Shown here: in pieces, positions 19,042 to 29,694 of the stretch | How the letters are laid out: each line of letters opens with the position of its first letter | How positions within the stretch are numbered: position 1 is the stretch's first letter | From: Psychrobacter sp. WY6 | Lineage (GTDB): Bacteria > Pseudomonadota > Gammaproteobacteria > Pseudomonadales > Moraxellaceae | NCBI RefSeq assembly: GCF_018448495.1 | Contig: NZ_CP049902.1 | Span: forward strand, 2,294,001-2,358,000 | DNA: 64,000 nucleotides | Direction of reading: 5' to 3' | Position numbers and translations under genes: made by a program | The notes under the pieces: generated by a model | The model's input: the letters and a program-made list of their open reading frames with translations, nothing else | Told to the model about the DNA's origin: nothing | Database searches by the model: none

Positions 19042-20810
19042 TTATTTGGCGGCGTACTGCTGAATCAACATCTCAGTCGCAGCCTCTGCTGGCACTGGTT
19101 TGCCAAACCAATAGCCTTGTCCCTGTTGACAGCCCATTTTTAGCAACACATCTCGCTGTTGTTCAGTTTCGATACCTTCGGCGACTACCTGCATATCAAG
19201 TGCCATTGCCAAGTCTAAAATAGCTTTTACAATGGCATGTTGGGTACGATCGGTGTCGATGTTGGATATAAAACTTTTGTCAATTTTAATAAAATCAAAC
19301 GGATATTCTTGTAAGTAACTCAAAGAAGCATAACCGGTGCCAAAGTCATCCAACGCCAGACAAATTCCCAGCTCTTTGAGCAGAGTAAGCTGTTTTTTGA
19401 CATTTGCATGACGCTGAATTAACGATGATTCAGTGACTTCAATATGTAGCTGATGCGCAGAAATACGGTGTTGCACCAGTAAATTGCTCACCATCTCAGA
19501 AAACTCAGGGTGGCTAAATTCGGCGGCATCTGCATTGATACAGATATGCTGACAAAATCCTTGCTGTTGCCAAGTCGATAACTGCTTAGCTATTTGAACC
19601 GCCATGTGCGAGAACAGCTCAAACGACAGTTTATGAGTGATAATGGCATTGATAAAATGTATCGGCTTTAGCAGTCCGCGAGTCGGGTGTTGCCAACGTA
19701 CCAGCGCTTCAAAACCAATAATGATGCCAGTAGCCAACTCAAACTTTGGTTGATAATAAGGAACAAACTGATTTTCAGTGGTGGCGGCTCTAAGTTCCGC
19801 CTCTAACTGCAAGCTACCCGCAGTGGCTTCGTCAATGGCCGTATCATACCAGCAAATGTCATCACCGCCTTGCTGCTTGACATAATGCAGGGCTTTTTCA
19901 GCCTTGGTCAATAATCCTGTCACTTCGTCGTCGTTAGTGGGAAAGTAACTGACCCCGACGGAAATATGACAATAAATCTTGGCATCTGTCGCAGTATTTT
20001 CATCTAAGGAGAAGGGGCGTTCACACATTTGCATCAAGCTATCTAGCTGATGACGTACCATGTTAGCGTCATTGGATTCGAATAATAACGCAAAATCATC
20101 GCCGCCAAAATGGGAAAAACACTGTAAATTATCGAGCTTGAGGTTCTTCAGGCGTGTGACAAAGTTTTTACCAAAGTGTTGATGCCATCAGGGCCAAGTA
20201 AGCTTGCTAGATTGCGATAACGGTCAATATTAAGCGCACAATCACGACTTCTTGATAGCTGTCCAACAATAGGTCGCTGGTCTGACTCAAGAAAACCTTA
20301 CGGTTTGGTAACCCAGTCAATTGATCATAATTGAGCAAATGCGCCACTTGCTTTTGATCCTTGACGACCGAGGACATATCACGCACCATACCGATATAGT
20401 AAGTCTTATGATTGACACAGATTTTGCGATAAGTCATGTGACAGTCAAGTATTTGTCCATAACGGTTCGGCATCGAAAAGTCGTTTTCATAAAAACCATT
20501 GCAGTCTAGATGGTTAGTAATATCTGCTAAAACGGCTCTTTCTTCATCTGATAAAAACTCTGCCGCATAAACACCAAGTGGTCGCCAAGCAAAAATGACT
20601 CACTGTAGCCAATGATAATCTCAACTGGCATTGACCGATAGATAGCGTAAATGGACATCCAAGATGAATATTGCATCATCAAGCTGCTCACATAACTCGG
20701 CCAGCAGTTGCTGTTTGTCTGCGATGGAAATAGGGGCGAAAGCAGCATAGTTGGACTCATCACGTCGAAATGGAACAGCAATTAGGATTACGCATATGGT
20801 ATTTACTCAT
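19042..20810 (-). CDS. PAS-GGDEF-EAL protein, degenerate GGDDF (frameshifted)
   Basis: A cyclic-di-GMP signalling protein. The N-terminal PAS-like sensor (about residues 20-145) is followed by a diguanylate-cyclase domain beginning NYDQLTGLPNR. Its signature reads FGGDDFALLF rather than GG(D/E)EF. The C-terminal phosphodiesterase domain has FEALVRW, IEVTESS, DDFGTGYASLSYL, KIDKSF and AEGIETEQQ, a full catalytic set. On family knowledge the protein is more likely a phosphodiesterase than a cyclase; replacing the fourth Glu by Asp may weaken synthesis. The ATG at 20810 overlaps the rsmE stop (ATGAGTAA), implying translational coupling. Indels near 20755, 20625, 20220 and 20100 interrupt the frame; repaired length is about 589. 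Confidence 0.88.
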
Positions 20811-21691
20811 AATAGCTCAAAGCATGCAGAGTCGCCAACGCCACCACGGGTGCGGTCTCGGTGCGTAAGACTCTTGAGCCAATTTGCCAAGGTTCAAAAC
20901 CAGCCTTCGCTGCTTGCTGGCATTCATCAACACTCAGACCGCCTTCAGGGCCTATTAGCAGCTCAATATAAGGAGACTGTTGCGTTAAGACTGTTGGTAG
21001 CGACCTAGGCATTGCTGGTTGTCCTGCAGCTGGTACGCTCAGTTGCAGACGCAAATCTGCTGGTTGTTGTAATATTTGATAATAAGGGTCTTGGCTAAGG
21101 GTTGTGACAATAGTACTGGTAGTAGGAGGGCGAACGTCCATTTGTGAATCGGCAGAGTGAGTCACTGACTTTTGTAACCAGTCATTTATGGACACAGGCG
21201 CAATAATAAGCGGTGGACGGTTAAGACCGCATTGTTCAACGCGGCAATGGCAACTTGCTGCCAATGTGCCAGTTTTTTTTCTACTTGGGCAGGCTTTAGA
21301 TTGACCTCGCCATGATGGCTACGCAATTGAATGGCAGTGACACCAAGCTCGGTGGATTTTTGAATCGCATAGTCCATGCGTTCACCGCGGCTCATCACTA
21401 GACCGATTTTAGTGAAGACAGCGGCACTTCGGTCAGTATCTACATGTGCTAATAATGTCACAGTGGCGTGTTTTTTACTGATGACCTGTAGCTGCACCTG
21501 ATACTCGCCGCCAAAGCCATCGAATAATATGCCTTGATCGCCAATATTGGCACGTAATACACGGCACCAATGATGGACGATACTCTCTGTTAATTCGGCA
21601 CTATCCCCAATAGCCAAGGTGCTAAGTTGAGGATGGAGTGAGCTTTTTCATCACTGATGTCATTGCTGGTGTCATAAAAAAAACGTCGCAC
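20803..21691 (-). CDS. rsmE: 16S rRNA m3U1498 methyltransferase RsmE (frameshifted)
   Basis: A SPOUT-class SAM methyltransferase acting on U1498 of 16S rRNA in 30S subunits. The N-terminal PUA-like domain begins VRRFFYD from a GTG at 21691. The trefoil-knot motifs LLIGPEGGLSVDE and GSRVLRTETAPVVAL are near the C-terminus. Two indels (near 21615 and 21250) split the frame; repaired length is about 296, slightly above the family norm because of an insertion around 21070-21180. Its stop codon overlaps the start of the downstream GGDEF-EAL gene. Confidence 0.9.
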
Positions 21692-21868
21692 AGTTGCTTA
21701 GTCCTATTGTTTGAATATATATTTCAAATATCTTAGCAGAATATCGTTTGAGAGGGTAAAGGGATTATCTTTAGTAGAATTTGCATTAGTGCAATTCTTA
21801 TACCAAAAGACTGGCGCTCCTAGGAACGCCAGTCTTTAAAAAATACATTCGATAAATATGATGAGTAA

Positions 21869-22708
21869 TTAAGCTAAGCCGAGTGCTTCAACCAAGCGCT
21901 TGTTTGGCTCAACCTTATTCATGCTATAAAATGCATGGCAGGTACGCCCTCAGCAATTAAGCGCTCGCATAAACGATAGACGACATCAAAACCAAATTCA
22001 CGAATGGCTTTGCGGTCATCACCAAAGTCAGACAACTGCTTACGTACATAACGCGGAATATCAGCGCCACAGCTATCGGCAAAGCGTACCAAATTACTTG
22101 AGTTAGTAATTGGCATGATACCAGCGATTAAAGGCTGAGCAACCGTATCGATACCACGCTTCTCAAGGTATCTCGCAAATATAAGTAACTATCAGCGTTA
22201 TAGAAAACTGGGTAATCGATGCATTAGCACCCGCTTGGTATTTATTGACCAAGTTGTCAATATCAAACGCAAAGCGCGCTTGTGGATGCATTTCAGGATA
22301 CGCTGCGACCTCGATATGGAAATGATCGCCTGAATGTTCACGGATAAACTTAACCAAGTCTAACGCAAATGGTAGCTCGCCCATACCAACCTGACCTGAT
22401 GGTAAATCACCACGCAACGCGACTAAGCGCTTGATGCCCAAACCTTTATACAGATCGAGCAATTCAGCGATTTCCGCCTTATCATCACCGATACAAGATA
22501 TATGCGGCGCAATGTCAGTCTCACCGCGTGCGCACAGGGCTTGAACGATATCTAAAGTGCGATTTCGGGTTGAACCACCAGCACCGTAGGTCACCGAAAA
22601 ATACGCAGGTGATAGCTTATTCAGCTCATCATAAGTACTGAGTAGTTTTTCATGACCTAGCTCGGTTTTGGCAGGAAAAAACTCAAAGGAGAAAGCAGGC
22701 TTAGTCAC
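21869..22708 (-). CDS. metF: 5,10-methylenetetrahydrofolate reductase (frameshifted)
   Basis: MetF reduces methylene-THF to methyl-THF, the methyl donor for methionine synthesis, using FAD and NADH. Visible motifs are SFEFFPAKTELGHEKL at the N-terminus, YFSVTYGAGGSTR, HISCIGDDK, LVALRGDLP, and IEVAAYPEMHP (flavin pocket). QFFYNADSYL can be read after restoring one T near 22195, and a second missing T near 21935 restores the tail ending ALGLA. The start is GTG at 22708 behind an AAGGAG ribosome-binding site. It lies 13 bp downstream of ahcY, so the two methyl-cycle genes form an operon. Confidence 0.93.
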
Positions 22709-22721
22709 AGTCTGGCTCCTT

Positions 22722-24143
22722 TTAGTATTTGTAAGCGTCAGGCTTAAATGGACCTTCGACAGGCACACCCAAATACTCTGCTTGTTTTTCAGTCAGCTTA
22801 GTCAACGTACCGTTAAAGCCAGAAACCATCGCCGCAGCGACTTCTTCGTCGAGCTTCTTAGGCAGTACTTTTACATATAAATTGTCAGTACGTGCGTCGG
22901 CTGGCAAGTCAGCAAACTTTTCTTCGAACAGATACATTTGTGCCAATACTTGGTTGGCAAATGAGCCGTCCATCACGCGCGATGGGTGACCAGTGGCATT
23001 ACCAAGGTTAACCAAACGACCTTCAGCAAGCAAAATCAAATAATCATTTTCGTCGTCCGAGCGGAAAATTTGATGCACTTGTGGCTTAATCTCAACCCAG
23101 CGCCAGTTATCACGCATGAATTGGGTGTCGATCTCAGTATCAAAGTGACCGATGTTACAAACAACCGCACCAGGCTTAAGGGCTGCTAGCATATGTCTGT
23201 CACAAACATGGTAGTTACCAGTAGTAACAATCATGTCAGTGTCTTCAAGCAGACGGGTGTTGATGTTTTCTGCGCCGCCAGTGTTATCACCATTGATGTA
23301 AGGTGACAATACTTCAAAACCGTCCATACATGCCTGCATGGCACAGATAGGATCAACTTCTGAGACACGTACGATCATGCCTTCTTGACGTAAGCTTTGT
23401 GTAGAGCCTTTACCCACATCGCCATAACCGATGACCAAAGCGCGACGACCAGCAAGGAACATGTCAGTTGCACGTTTGATAGCATCATTTAAACTATGAC
23501 GGCAGCCGTATTTGTTGTCGTTTTTAGACTTAGTAACCGCATCGTTAACGTTGATAGCGGGAACTTTAAGTGTGCCTTTATTTAGCATTTCGACTAAGCG
23601 ATGGACGCCAGTAGTGGTTTCTTCTGAGATACCATGGATGCTGTCAAGAAGCTCGGCATAATCATTATGAATCAATGCAGTTAAATCACCGCCATCATCT
23701 AAGATTAAGTTGGCATCCCAAAGCTGACCTGACTCTTCGCCGCCAACGTGGATTTGTTGACGTAAGCACCATTCGTACTCTTCTTCAGTTTCGCCTTTCC
23801 AAGCATAAACAGAGATGCCAGCAGCAGCAATAGCCGCAGCAGCATGGTCTTGGGTTGAGAAGATATTACATGAGGTCCAACGTACTTCAGCACCTAGCGC
23901 GACTAGTGTCTCGATAAGGACGGCAGTCTGAATCGTCATGTGGATACAGCCAGCGATTTTTGCGCCTTTAAGCGGCTGATCGGCTTCGTAGCGACGACGC
24001 AAACCCATTAGGGCAGGCATTTCAGCTTCGGCAAGGGTAATTTCACGGCGACCGTAGTCAGCAAGGCTGATGTCGGCGACTTTATAGTCAGTGAAAGAGG
24101 GGTCGATCGTATGGGCAGATGGGGTGTTAGACACTGCGTCCAT
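22722..24143 (-). CDS. ahcY: Adenosylhomocysteinase
   Basis: Hydrolyses S-adenosylhomocysteine to adenosine and homocysteine, relieving product inhibition of SAM methyltransferases. 473 residues, intact. Substrate-domain blocks are [37 protein letters not shown], and [14 protein letters not shown]. The NAD-binding Rossmann motif is [16 protein letters not shown], followed by [10 protein letters not shown] and the C-terminal [12 protein letters not shown] that closes over NAD. It heads an operon with metF and is preceded by a probable SAH riboswitch, so its substrate should induce it. Confidence 0.96.
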   Translation of the reverse strand: MDAVSNTPSAHTIDPSFTDYKVADISLADYGRREITLAEAEMPALMGLRRRYEADQPLKGAKIAGCIHMTIQTAVLIETLVALGAEVRWTSCNIFSTQDHAAAAIAAAGISVYAWKGETEEEYEWCLRQQIHVGGEESGQLWDANLILDDGGDLTALIHNDYAELLDSIHGISEETTTGVHRLVEMLNKGTLKVPAINVNDAVTKSKNDNKYGCRHSLNDAIKRATDMFLAGRRALVIGYGDVGKGSTQSLRQEGMIVRVSEVDPICAMQACMDGFEVLSPYINGDNTGGAENINTRLLEDTDMIVTTGNYHVCDRHMLAALKPGAVVCNIGHFDTEIDTQFMRDNWRWVEIKPQVHQIFRSDDENDYLILLAEGRLVNLGNATGHPSRVMDGSFANQVLAQMYLFEEKFADLPADARTDNLYVKVLPKKLDEEVAAAMVSGFNGTLTKLTEKQAEYLGVPVEGPFKPDAYKY

Positions 24144-24241
24144 AATATGCTCCTATCAGTGGTTAAGGTATGATAAAAAGAATAAAAACGCAGGTGCCGT
24201 TGTTTGCGCTGTGAGCGACCAAAATAGGGCGATCGACAGTT

Positions 24242-24329
24242 AACCGAGCCTAACATAATGATTGATTAACATGGCTTTGAAGCCTAGATGCAATAATCAA
24301 TTATTATGGCGCAACACCTCTCGGAGGGT
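24242..24329 (-). promoter_or_regulatory. Probable SAH riboswitch upstream of ahcY
   Basis: Read on the minus strand, the leader contains CCCTCCGAGAGGTGTTGCG and, about 60 bases later, TTAGGCTCGG. CCGAG and CTCGG pair to form P1. The GAGGTGTTGC and AGGCTCGG segments match the conserved core of the SAH riboswitch class found upstream of ahcY in other Proteobacteria. It lies 99-186 nt upstream of the ahcY start. Ligand binding would be expected to raise ahcY-metF expression. The match is by eye; a covariance search is needed to confirm the pseudoknot. Confidence 0.75.
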
Positions 24330-24365
24330 GTCATTGTAATAGATGACAGATAAAATGTCACCCAT

Positions 24366-24390
24366 AAAAAAGACCATCAATAGATGGTCT
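24366..24390 (-). terminator. Rho-independent terminator after the TonB-dependent receptor
   Basis: The stem AGACCATC / GATGGTCT with a four-base loop is followed on the minus strand by a T run. It lies 25 bp past the receptor stop and ends just before the ahcY leader, insulating ahcY. Confidence 0.85.
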
Positions 24391-24414
24391 CTTTTAATAA
24401 CAGAACGAATAACT

Positions 24415-26327
24415 CTAGTACCAGTTATAAGTTAATGAGGTGAAGAAGTTAGTGCCGTCAGTATTATAACCAGGGGCTGTTACATATTTTTCATTGAACA
24501 CGTTATTTAAACGTGCAGTCATAGATAGGTTGTCAGTCAGTTTGTAATTACTACTAATATTACTAAATTATAACTCTCAACTTTCGTATCATTAGTAGCG
24601 TCATAATAATAATCATCCACGTACTGGTATTCAGCACGGATATCTAGATCTGATAATTGATAGCCGACATAGACCAAGCCTTTATGTTCAGGACGAATAG
24701 CTAGTAAGTTACCATCATTACCAAGTCCACTATCATTTTCGGCTTTCTGGTAATCATAGCTTAAGCCAAATAAGTAATTATCAATATTCCAGTCAGTGCT
24801 TAAAGTAGCACCTCTTTTTGCTGATTCAATTTTTCATTTTGTGAACCAGACCAAGAGATAAGGTCATCAACTGTATTATGATAGCCTGTCAAGCGCGTAG
24901 ATTGAAGCAAAGTATCATACTCAATAAAGCTTCATAGTTGTCACTGGTTTCAGGCTTTAAGTTTGGATTACTTCCCCAACTAGCTGGAAATAATTGGGTA
25001 AAAGATGGTACGCGATAACCTTTAGCATAATTCGCTCCGACACGTAATTCAGGAGTGAAGTGATAAGCGGCGCCTAAGTTATAGGTGGTTTCACTATCAA
25101 AATCAGAATAATCATCATGTCTAACATTAGCCTGAGCGTCTATATTATCTTTAGATAGAATATATCCTAGATAACCACCAGTAACTTTACGGTCATCAGC
25201 TTCATAAACACTAGAGTCTAACTCTTGTTTTAGGTGCTCAATACCATAAACAGCAGTACCAATAGGTAACTTATAATCACCTGTTAAGGTGATCTGCTGT
25301 TGAGTGGTATCATATTTATCTGGATTGCCCACTTTGGATTCATATTCATAGGTAGAAGAGTCGGCAACACTGTATCCATAAGCTAGCTTAGCTGTTTTTT
25401 CAGCATCTTTGTACTGGATATAGGCGCTAGCAACCCCGTTTTTTTGATTGACATAAGCGTCATGTAGAGCTGTTTCTAGCTTTTCATAGGGAGATTCCCA
25501 GTTATACTGATCTGCTGAATCAATATCTGTGGTTGAGTCAGTATAAGCCAAATACCTACCGTGACCGCTTCATTCATTTTGGTTAAGATTCAAACTATAG
25601 TTATTGCTCTTAAATCCATCATCGTCTTTATTATAACCATAGCCATCGGGAGCAACGGCGCTAAAACCCTTGATTTCATTACGGCTAGCAGAGACTTAGG
25701 CTCGTACCTTGATCGTTTCTGAACTGTGCAGTAGCACCATATAGGTAATGGTCGTGAGAGCCTGCTCCTGCAGTTACAGAAAATTGATTTTTTTCAATAT
25801 TAGAGCCTTTTGTGAATATTGAATCACGCCACCCATGGCATCAGCACCATACATACTTGAGCCTGAAGCACCGTATAATATTTCGATACGTTCAATTTGC
25901 TCAGCAGGCAATAAACTTAATGCTGCACCGCCATCATCAACAGAGCTATAACGTATCCCATCAACTAAAACTAAAATCTGTCTTTTGTCATAACCACGAA
26001 TGTAGAAGTTGCCAGTAGTTCCCATGCCACCGTTAGAAAAGTTACTAAAACCTGGTTGCCGAGAGATTATATCTTGCACGGTTTGACCTTGATAACGCTG
26101 TTCTTCGCTATCAATAACCTTGTTTGGGCAATGGTATTGCTGATTTTGGTAGGGGTGCGGGTAGCTGTTACAACGATTTCATCGAGTTCAACTTGTGGTA
26201 GCTCGCTATCGCTAATAGTAGCAACGTCAGGTGTCACTGCCATTGCTGTGTTAACCGCAAGTAAACCTAGTGCGCTTAAGATACTCAAACGAAGGTAGGT
26301 ACGTGAAGATGAACGTGATAAAGACAT
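24415..26327 (-). CDS. TonB-dependent outer-membrane receptor, BtuB-like (frameshifted)
   Basis: The signal peptide (start ATG 26327, cleavage near AVNTAMA) is followed by a TonB box region ELDEIVVTATRTPT. The plug domain has VQDIISRQPGF, FYIRGYDKRQILVLVDGIRY, IERIEILYGASGSSMYGADA and MGGVIQIFTKG. Beta-barrel strands follow, ending in SLTYNWY with the typical terminal aromatic. The overall layout and repaired length of about 635 resemble BtuB-type cobalamin receptors, but a siderophore or haem ligand is possible. At least five indels occur (near 26120, 25810, 25690, 25560 and between 24900 and 24560). No cobalamin riboswitch is visible upstream, while a Fur-box-like sequence is present. Confidence 0.82.
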
Positions 26328-26532
26328 AGTCAATTCCAAAATAATCATATTAAAAAATGCAGCGAAAAAGCAACCATATTGACGTTAATATGGCTAAAAA
26401 TTACAAAAAACAGTGGACAAGCAAAACTGCGTTCATTATCTACAAAACAGACCGCTTTATAAACCACTTTAACCTAATGTTTATTCACGATAAGCTGAGG
26501 AGTTTTCATGATAGATTGCGGTTTACTCATTT

Positions 26533-26552
26533 AACGATTATCACTCTCATTC
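26533..26552 (-). promoter_or_regulatory. Candidate Fur-box-like site upstream of the TonB receptor
   Basis: The minus strand reads GAATGAGAGTGATAATCGTT, sharing GATAAT-type hexamers with the Fur consensus. It lies about 205 bp upstream of the receptor start, farther than usual, and no promoter was resolved around it. Tentative. Confidence 0.3.
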
Positions 26553-26842
26553 ATAGTAGGCATTGAGAAGGAGTATCGTGAAAGGTGATAAAAAATCAGA
26601 AGCCATAAGCAAAGGTGAGAGCAGATAACTCACATAGATGACCATAAAAACGTGTAATCAAAAGCACTGCTGTTATAAATAATTGCTATTATGGGGAAGT
26701 GCTCATTTGTTCTTCGTTGTACCATTCATAATGCTAAGAGGTTTGTTTTGTCTATTAAGTATCGCCTGATTCCTATGATTACCAGTCCCGAGTTGTCTTC
26801 ACCATACTCAATCATCAAAATGCCACTAATGGCAATTTTGTT

Positions 26843-28750
26843 TTGCTTGTGATGCTGTTGAGTGCGTTGTTACCAAATAATGCATTTGCTGCTGAAGCTA
26901 GCGCACTGGGGATGGGTGGCAGTACCAGTGAGGAGTCGGCGAGTACGCCGATACCAGATTCATTCGGACGCGATACACCGCGCCATACCGTACAGGGCTT
27001 CATCAGTGCGTTAGGTGAAAATGACTATCTGCTGGCGAGTAATTATTTAAACTTATCAAAGTCTGACAATCCAACCACAATCGTTCGTCAATTCAAGCAA
27101 GCGCTGGATGCAGGCGGGCGTTTTCAGCCTGATTTGCAGATTAATAATACGCCTGAGGGCAATCTAACTGATCAGCTACCGCCAAGCCAAGAAAACGTCG
27201 GTGCGATTAATGTGGGTGAAAAAAGTGTGCCACTGATACTTGAAAGAGTGGTGTCTAAGCAAGGAGAGCAGTACTGGCAGTTTTCTACGGATACGCTTAG
27301 CTCAGTACCAGAAGTCATAGAAAATACCGAACCAACGTTAGTGTCTCGCTATACTTTTGATTCATTAGAAGGCAAAAAGCTGTTTGGCTATCAAGTGGCG
27401 GATTTAGCCGCAGCGTTAATGATGACTGTCGGCAGCTTTGTATTTACTTATATCATGGTATGGCTGCTGTACCATCTATTACGAATCGTCTATCCTCGTG
27501 TACGCGGCGTACCATTGCCATTACCTGATAAGGTCGTATTGCCGCTGGCTGTGGTCATTATGGCGCTGATATTGTCAGAAGTGATGGTATATGCGGGCGT
27601 GTCAGTGACGCTGCGAGAACCGGTCAATCGCTTTACTGAGATTGCATCTTGGCTTGCATTAACTTGGTTGCTGCTACGAGTCATCGATGCCATATTCACT
27701 CGTGCGGTAAATTTAAGTTATAAGAAAAACTATACTGAACGGGTCTCTATCTTGGGGCTGCTACGCAAAGTCGTCAAAGCGTTGCTGCTGATTTTTGCTG
27801 TGATTGTTATCTTCGGTAATTTGGGTTTTGATTTGACCACGGGTATTGCCGCCTTGGGTGTGGGTGGTTTGGCATTAGCACTGGGGGCGCAAAAAACCAT
27901 CGAAAACCTTGTTGGTAGTGTCGTGGTCGTGGCGGATTCGCCCGTACGTATTGGTGATTATTGTAAGTTTGGCACTTATGAAGGCACAGTCATTGATATT
28001 GGTATTCGCTCATCGCGTGTGCGCACCTTGACGCGCACTGTTGTGACTGTACCAAACGGTGATTTCTCATCCATGCAGATTGAAAACTTTACGTCCCGCG
28101 ATATGTTTCGCTTCTTCCATCAGTTATATATTAAACGCACTGCTGATATTGATGTGGTCTTTAAGATGGTTAAGGACTTGGATGAGTTTATAGATGAGCA
28201 TTATTTGACCAACCAAGAATGGAATCAGGTCAATATTTTAGAGCTACGTCAAGACTGCTACATCATTCAATTACAGGCGTATGTTAATGCTAATGGCGTG
28301 ACTGAGTTCTATGACAAACAGAACGTTTTGTTTGTTGATTTATTGAACCAAGTGGCGAAATATGATGTCGAGCATGCCTTGCCAACGCAGCAGCTTATTG
28401 TCAATCAAACTGAGCTTGAGCATCACATAGAAAACGAAATTGAAGATAAGAATAAGGAAGGTAACGTCGCTGAAACGACAAAAGACATGTCAAACGATGA
28501 CCATGCTGATGATGATGATGCTAGCGACAATAAGGATAACAGCAACGATGATAAGCATGCCGTGGACTTGAGTAAAGGTAAAGATAACGTCAAGACAGAT
28601 GAAAAAGGCAGCCAGCGAACCTCTAAATCAGTCAAGAGCAAAAAAGACAATGCGTTAAAGGCATTGAGAAATAAAAGTCGGATGATAAAGAAAATCAAGT
28701 TCAAGTACGCAAAAAGAAAATCTGGCTTTTCTATATGGAATCAGCCATAA
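26843..28750 (+). CDS. MscS-family mechanosensitive channel with extra N-terminal domain
   Basis: A small-conductance mechanosensitive channel relative. The signal-like N-terminus (to about AFAAEA) is followed by a periplasmic alpha/beta domain (about 50-180). Transmembrane helices come at about 190, 235, 270 and 305. The pore helix FGNLGFDLTTGIAALGVGGLALALGAQKTIENLVG and SPVRIGDYC (beta domain) lie at about 325-375. After residue 520 comes an acidic Asp/Asn-rich run, then a lysine-rich tail. The true start may lie upstream: ATG at 26776 or 26819 would add a fuller signal peptide if one base is missing near 26850. It is divergent from the TonB receptor. Confidence 0.88.
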   Translation: MLVMLLSALLPNNAFAAEASALGMGGSTSEESASTPIPDSFGRDTPRHTVQGFISALGENDYLLASNYLNLSKSDNPTTIVRQFKQALDAGGRFQPDLQINNTPEGNLTDQLPPSQENVGAINVGEKSVPLILERVVSKQGEQYWQFSTDTLSSVPEVIENTEPTLVSRYTFDSLEGKKLFGYQVADLAAALMMTVGSFVFTYIMVWLLYHLLRIVYPRVRGVPLPLPDKVVLPLAVVIMALILSEVMVYAGVSVTLREPVNRFTEIASWLALTWLLLRVIDAIFTRAVNLSYKKNYTERVSILGLLRKVVKALLLIFAVIVIFGNLGFDLTTGIAALGVGGLALALGAQKTIENLVGSVVVVADSPVRIGDYCKFGTYEGTVIDIGIRSSRVRTLTRTVVTVPNGDFSSMQIENFTSRDMFRFFHQLYIKRTADIDVVFKMVKDLDEFIDEHYLTNQEWNQVNILELRQDCYIIQLQAYVNANGVTEFYDKQNVLFVDLLNQVAKYDVEHALPTQQLIVNQTELEHHIENEIEDKNKEGNVAETTKDMSNDDHADDDDASDNKDNSNDDKHAVDLSKGKDNVKTDEKGSQRTSKSVKSKKDNALKALRNKSRMIKKIKFKYAKRKSGFSIWNQP

Positions 28751-28767
28751 AATTATGGATTAAAAAC

Positions 28768-28815
28768 GGTATAAGATAAGCACTTGAGGTAAGTACCAAG
28801 CGTTTATCTTATACC
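28768..28815. terminator. Inverted repeat between mscS-type gene and alkA-type gene
   Basis: The arms GGTATAAGATAAGCACTTG and CAAGCGTTTATCTTATACC form a long, AT-rich stem between two convergent genes. No strong T run follows; probably a bidirectional termination or stabilising hairpin. Confidence 0.6.
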
Positions 28816-28910
28816 ATTCACAAAAATTAGAGCAGCAAAGAAAACGAGTGCTAGACTAAGCTTAAGCTAAGCGAGTTTGACATAGTGAATCGTCACTTGG
28901 ATGTTTGGCA

Positions 28911-29543
28911 TTATAAAGGGACAGCGGTTTGATTACGTAATAAGCCGTAGTATGACCATAGCAACAGGCTGGCAGCGCTGCGATGTGGTGACCAATCTTG
29001 TGTTAGATTCTTTAACTGTTTCGGCGTTGGGCGTTCCGTTAAGCCTAATAACACCATCGCCGCTACTTTAATCGCTAGATCATCGACCGCAAGTACGTCT
29101 GCACGTTTGAGAGAGAATAATAAATACATCTCAGCCGTCCAGATGCCAATACCAGTAACGGCCGTCAGCACTTCTATTGCTTCTTCATCAGGCATAATTT
29201 CTAACGCAGCAAAGTCTATATCATGATCGACTAATGAGCGAATATAACGGGTTTTTTGTTTAGATAACCCTTGCGCTCTTAAGTCCTCATCTGTTGCTTT
29301 GATAATTGCCTGTGGATTCGTTAAGGCGGCATCAAGTAGTCTTTGCCAAATACTGGCTGCTGCTGCCACAGACAGCTGTTGACCAACCATTGCTCGCATC
29401 AACTGCTCAAACCCACCGACATTATGCCGTAGACTGGGCATACCAACTTGTTCATAGATAGACAAAAATCTTGGCTCGATAACAATCAAAGCCATGATAT
29501 GTTCATGTAGCTGTTGTGTGTTCTGAATGGTCTGTATGCTCAT
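28911..29543 (-). CDS. AlkA-type DNA-3-methyladenine glycosylase II
   Basis: A base-excision repair glycosylase of the HhH-GPD superfamily that removes alkylated purines. It is 210 residues, intact. FEQLMRAMVGQQLSVAAA (substrate-domain helix) is followed by the helix-hairpin-helix LTAVTGIGIWTAEMYLLF and the catalytic aspartate region DVLAVDDLAIK. The N-terminal TBP-like domain of E. coli AlkA is absent, as in the short bacterial and yeast Mag1-like forms. Single gene between terminators. Confidence 0.9.
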   Translation of the reverse strand: MSIQTIQNTQQLHEHIMALIVIEPRFLSIYEQVGMPSLRHNVGGFEQLMRAMVGQQLSVAAAASIWQRLLDAALTNPQAIIKATDEDLRAQGLSKQKTRYIRSLVDHDIDFAALEIMPDEEAIEVLTAVTGIGIWTAEMYLLFSLKRADVLAVDDLAIKVAAMVLLGLTERPTPKQLKNLTQDWSPHRSAASLLLWSYYGLLRNQTAVPL

Positions 29544-29642
29544 AAATGCTTATCCTGATTTATGCAAATATCGCTATAGCTAGATGTTAAATATAGTGGC
29601 TATAGTCAATAAAGATTAAATAATGATTTTATGAGCATAACA

Positions 29643-29670
29643 AAAAGGACTGCCAATAAGCAGTCCTTTT
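29643..29670. terminator. Rho-independent terminator after the Smr-domain gene
   Basis: AAAAGGACTGC pairs with GCAGTCCTTTT around a six-base loop, with A and T tracts on both sides. It is 25 bp downstream of the repaired stop of the Smr gene. Confidence 0.85.
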
Positions 29671-29694
29671 GATTCTTCATACTAACCCTAAAAA

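Noticed and set aside
26340..26700. Cobalamin riboswitch upstream of the BtuB-like receptor
   Set aside because: GTCCACTG occurs, but the B12 box (AGCCAGGAGACCTGCC-like) and other core helices are missing on the minus strand.
28498..28600. Asp/Asn codon run in the mscS-type gene as a repeat array
   Set aside because: Low-complexity coding sequence with irregular units, not a true tandem repeat or CRISPR.
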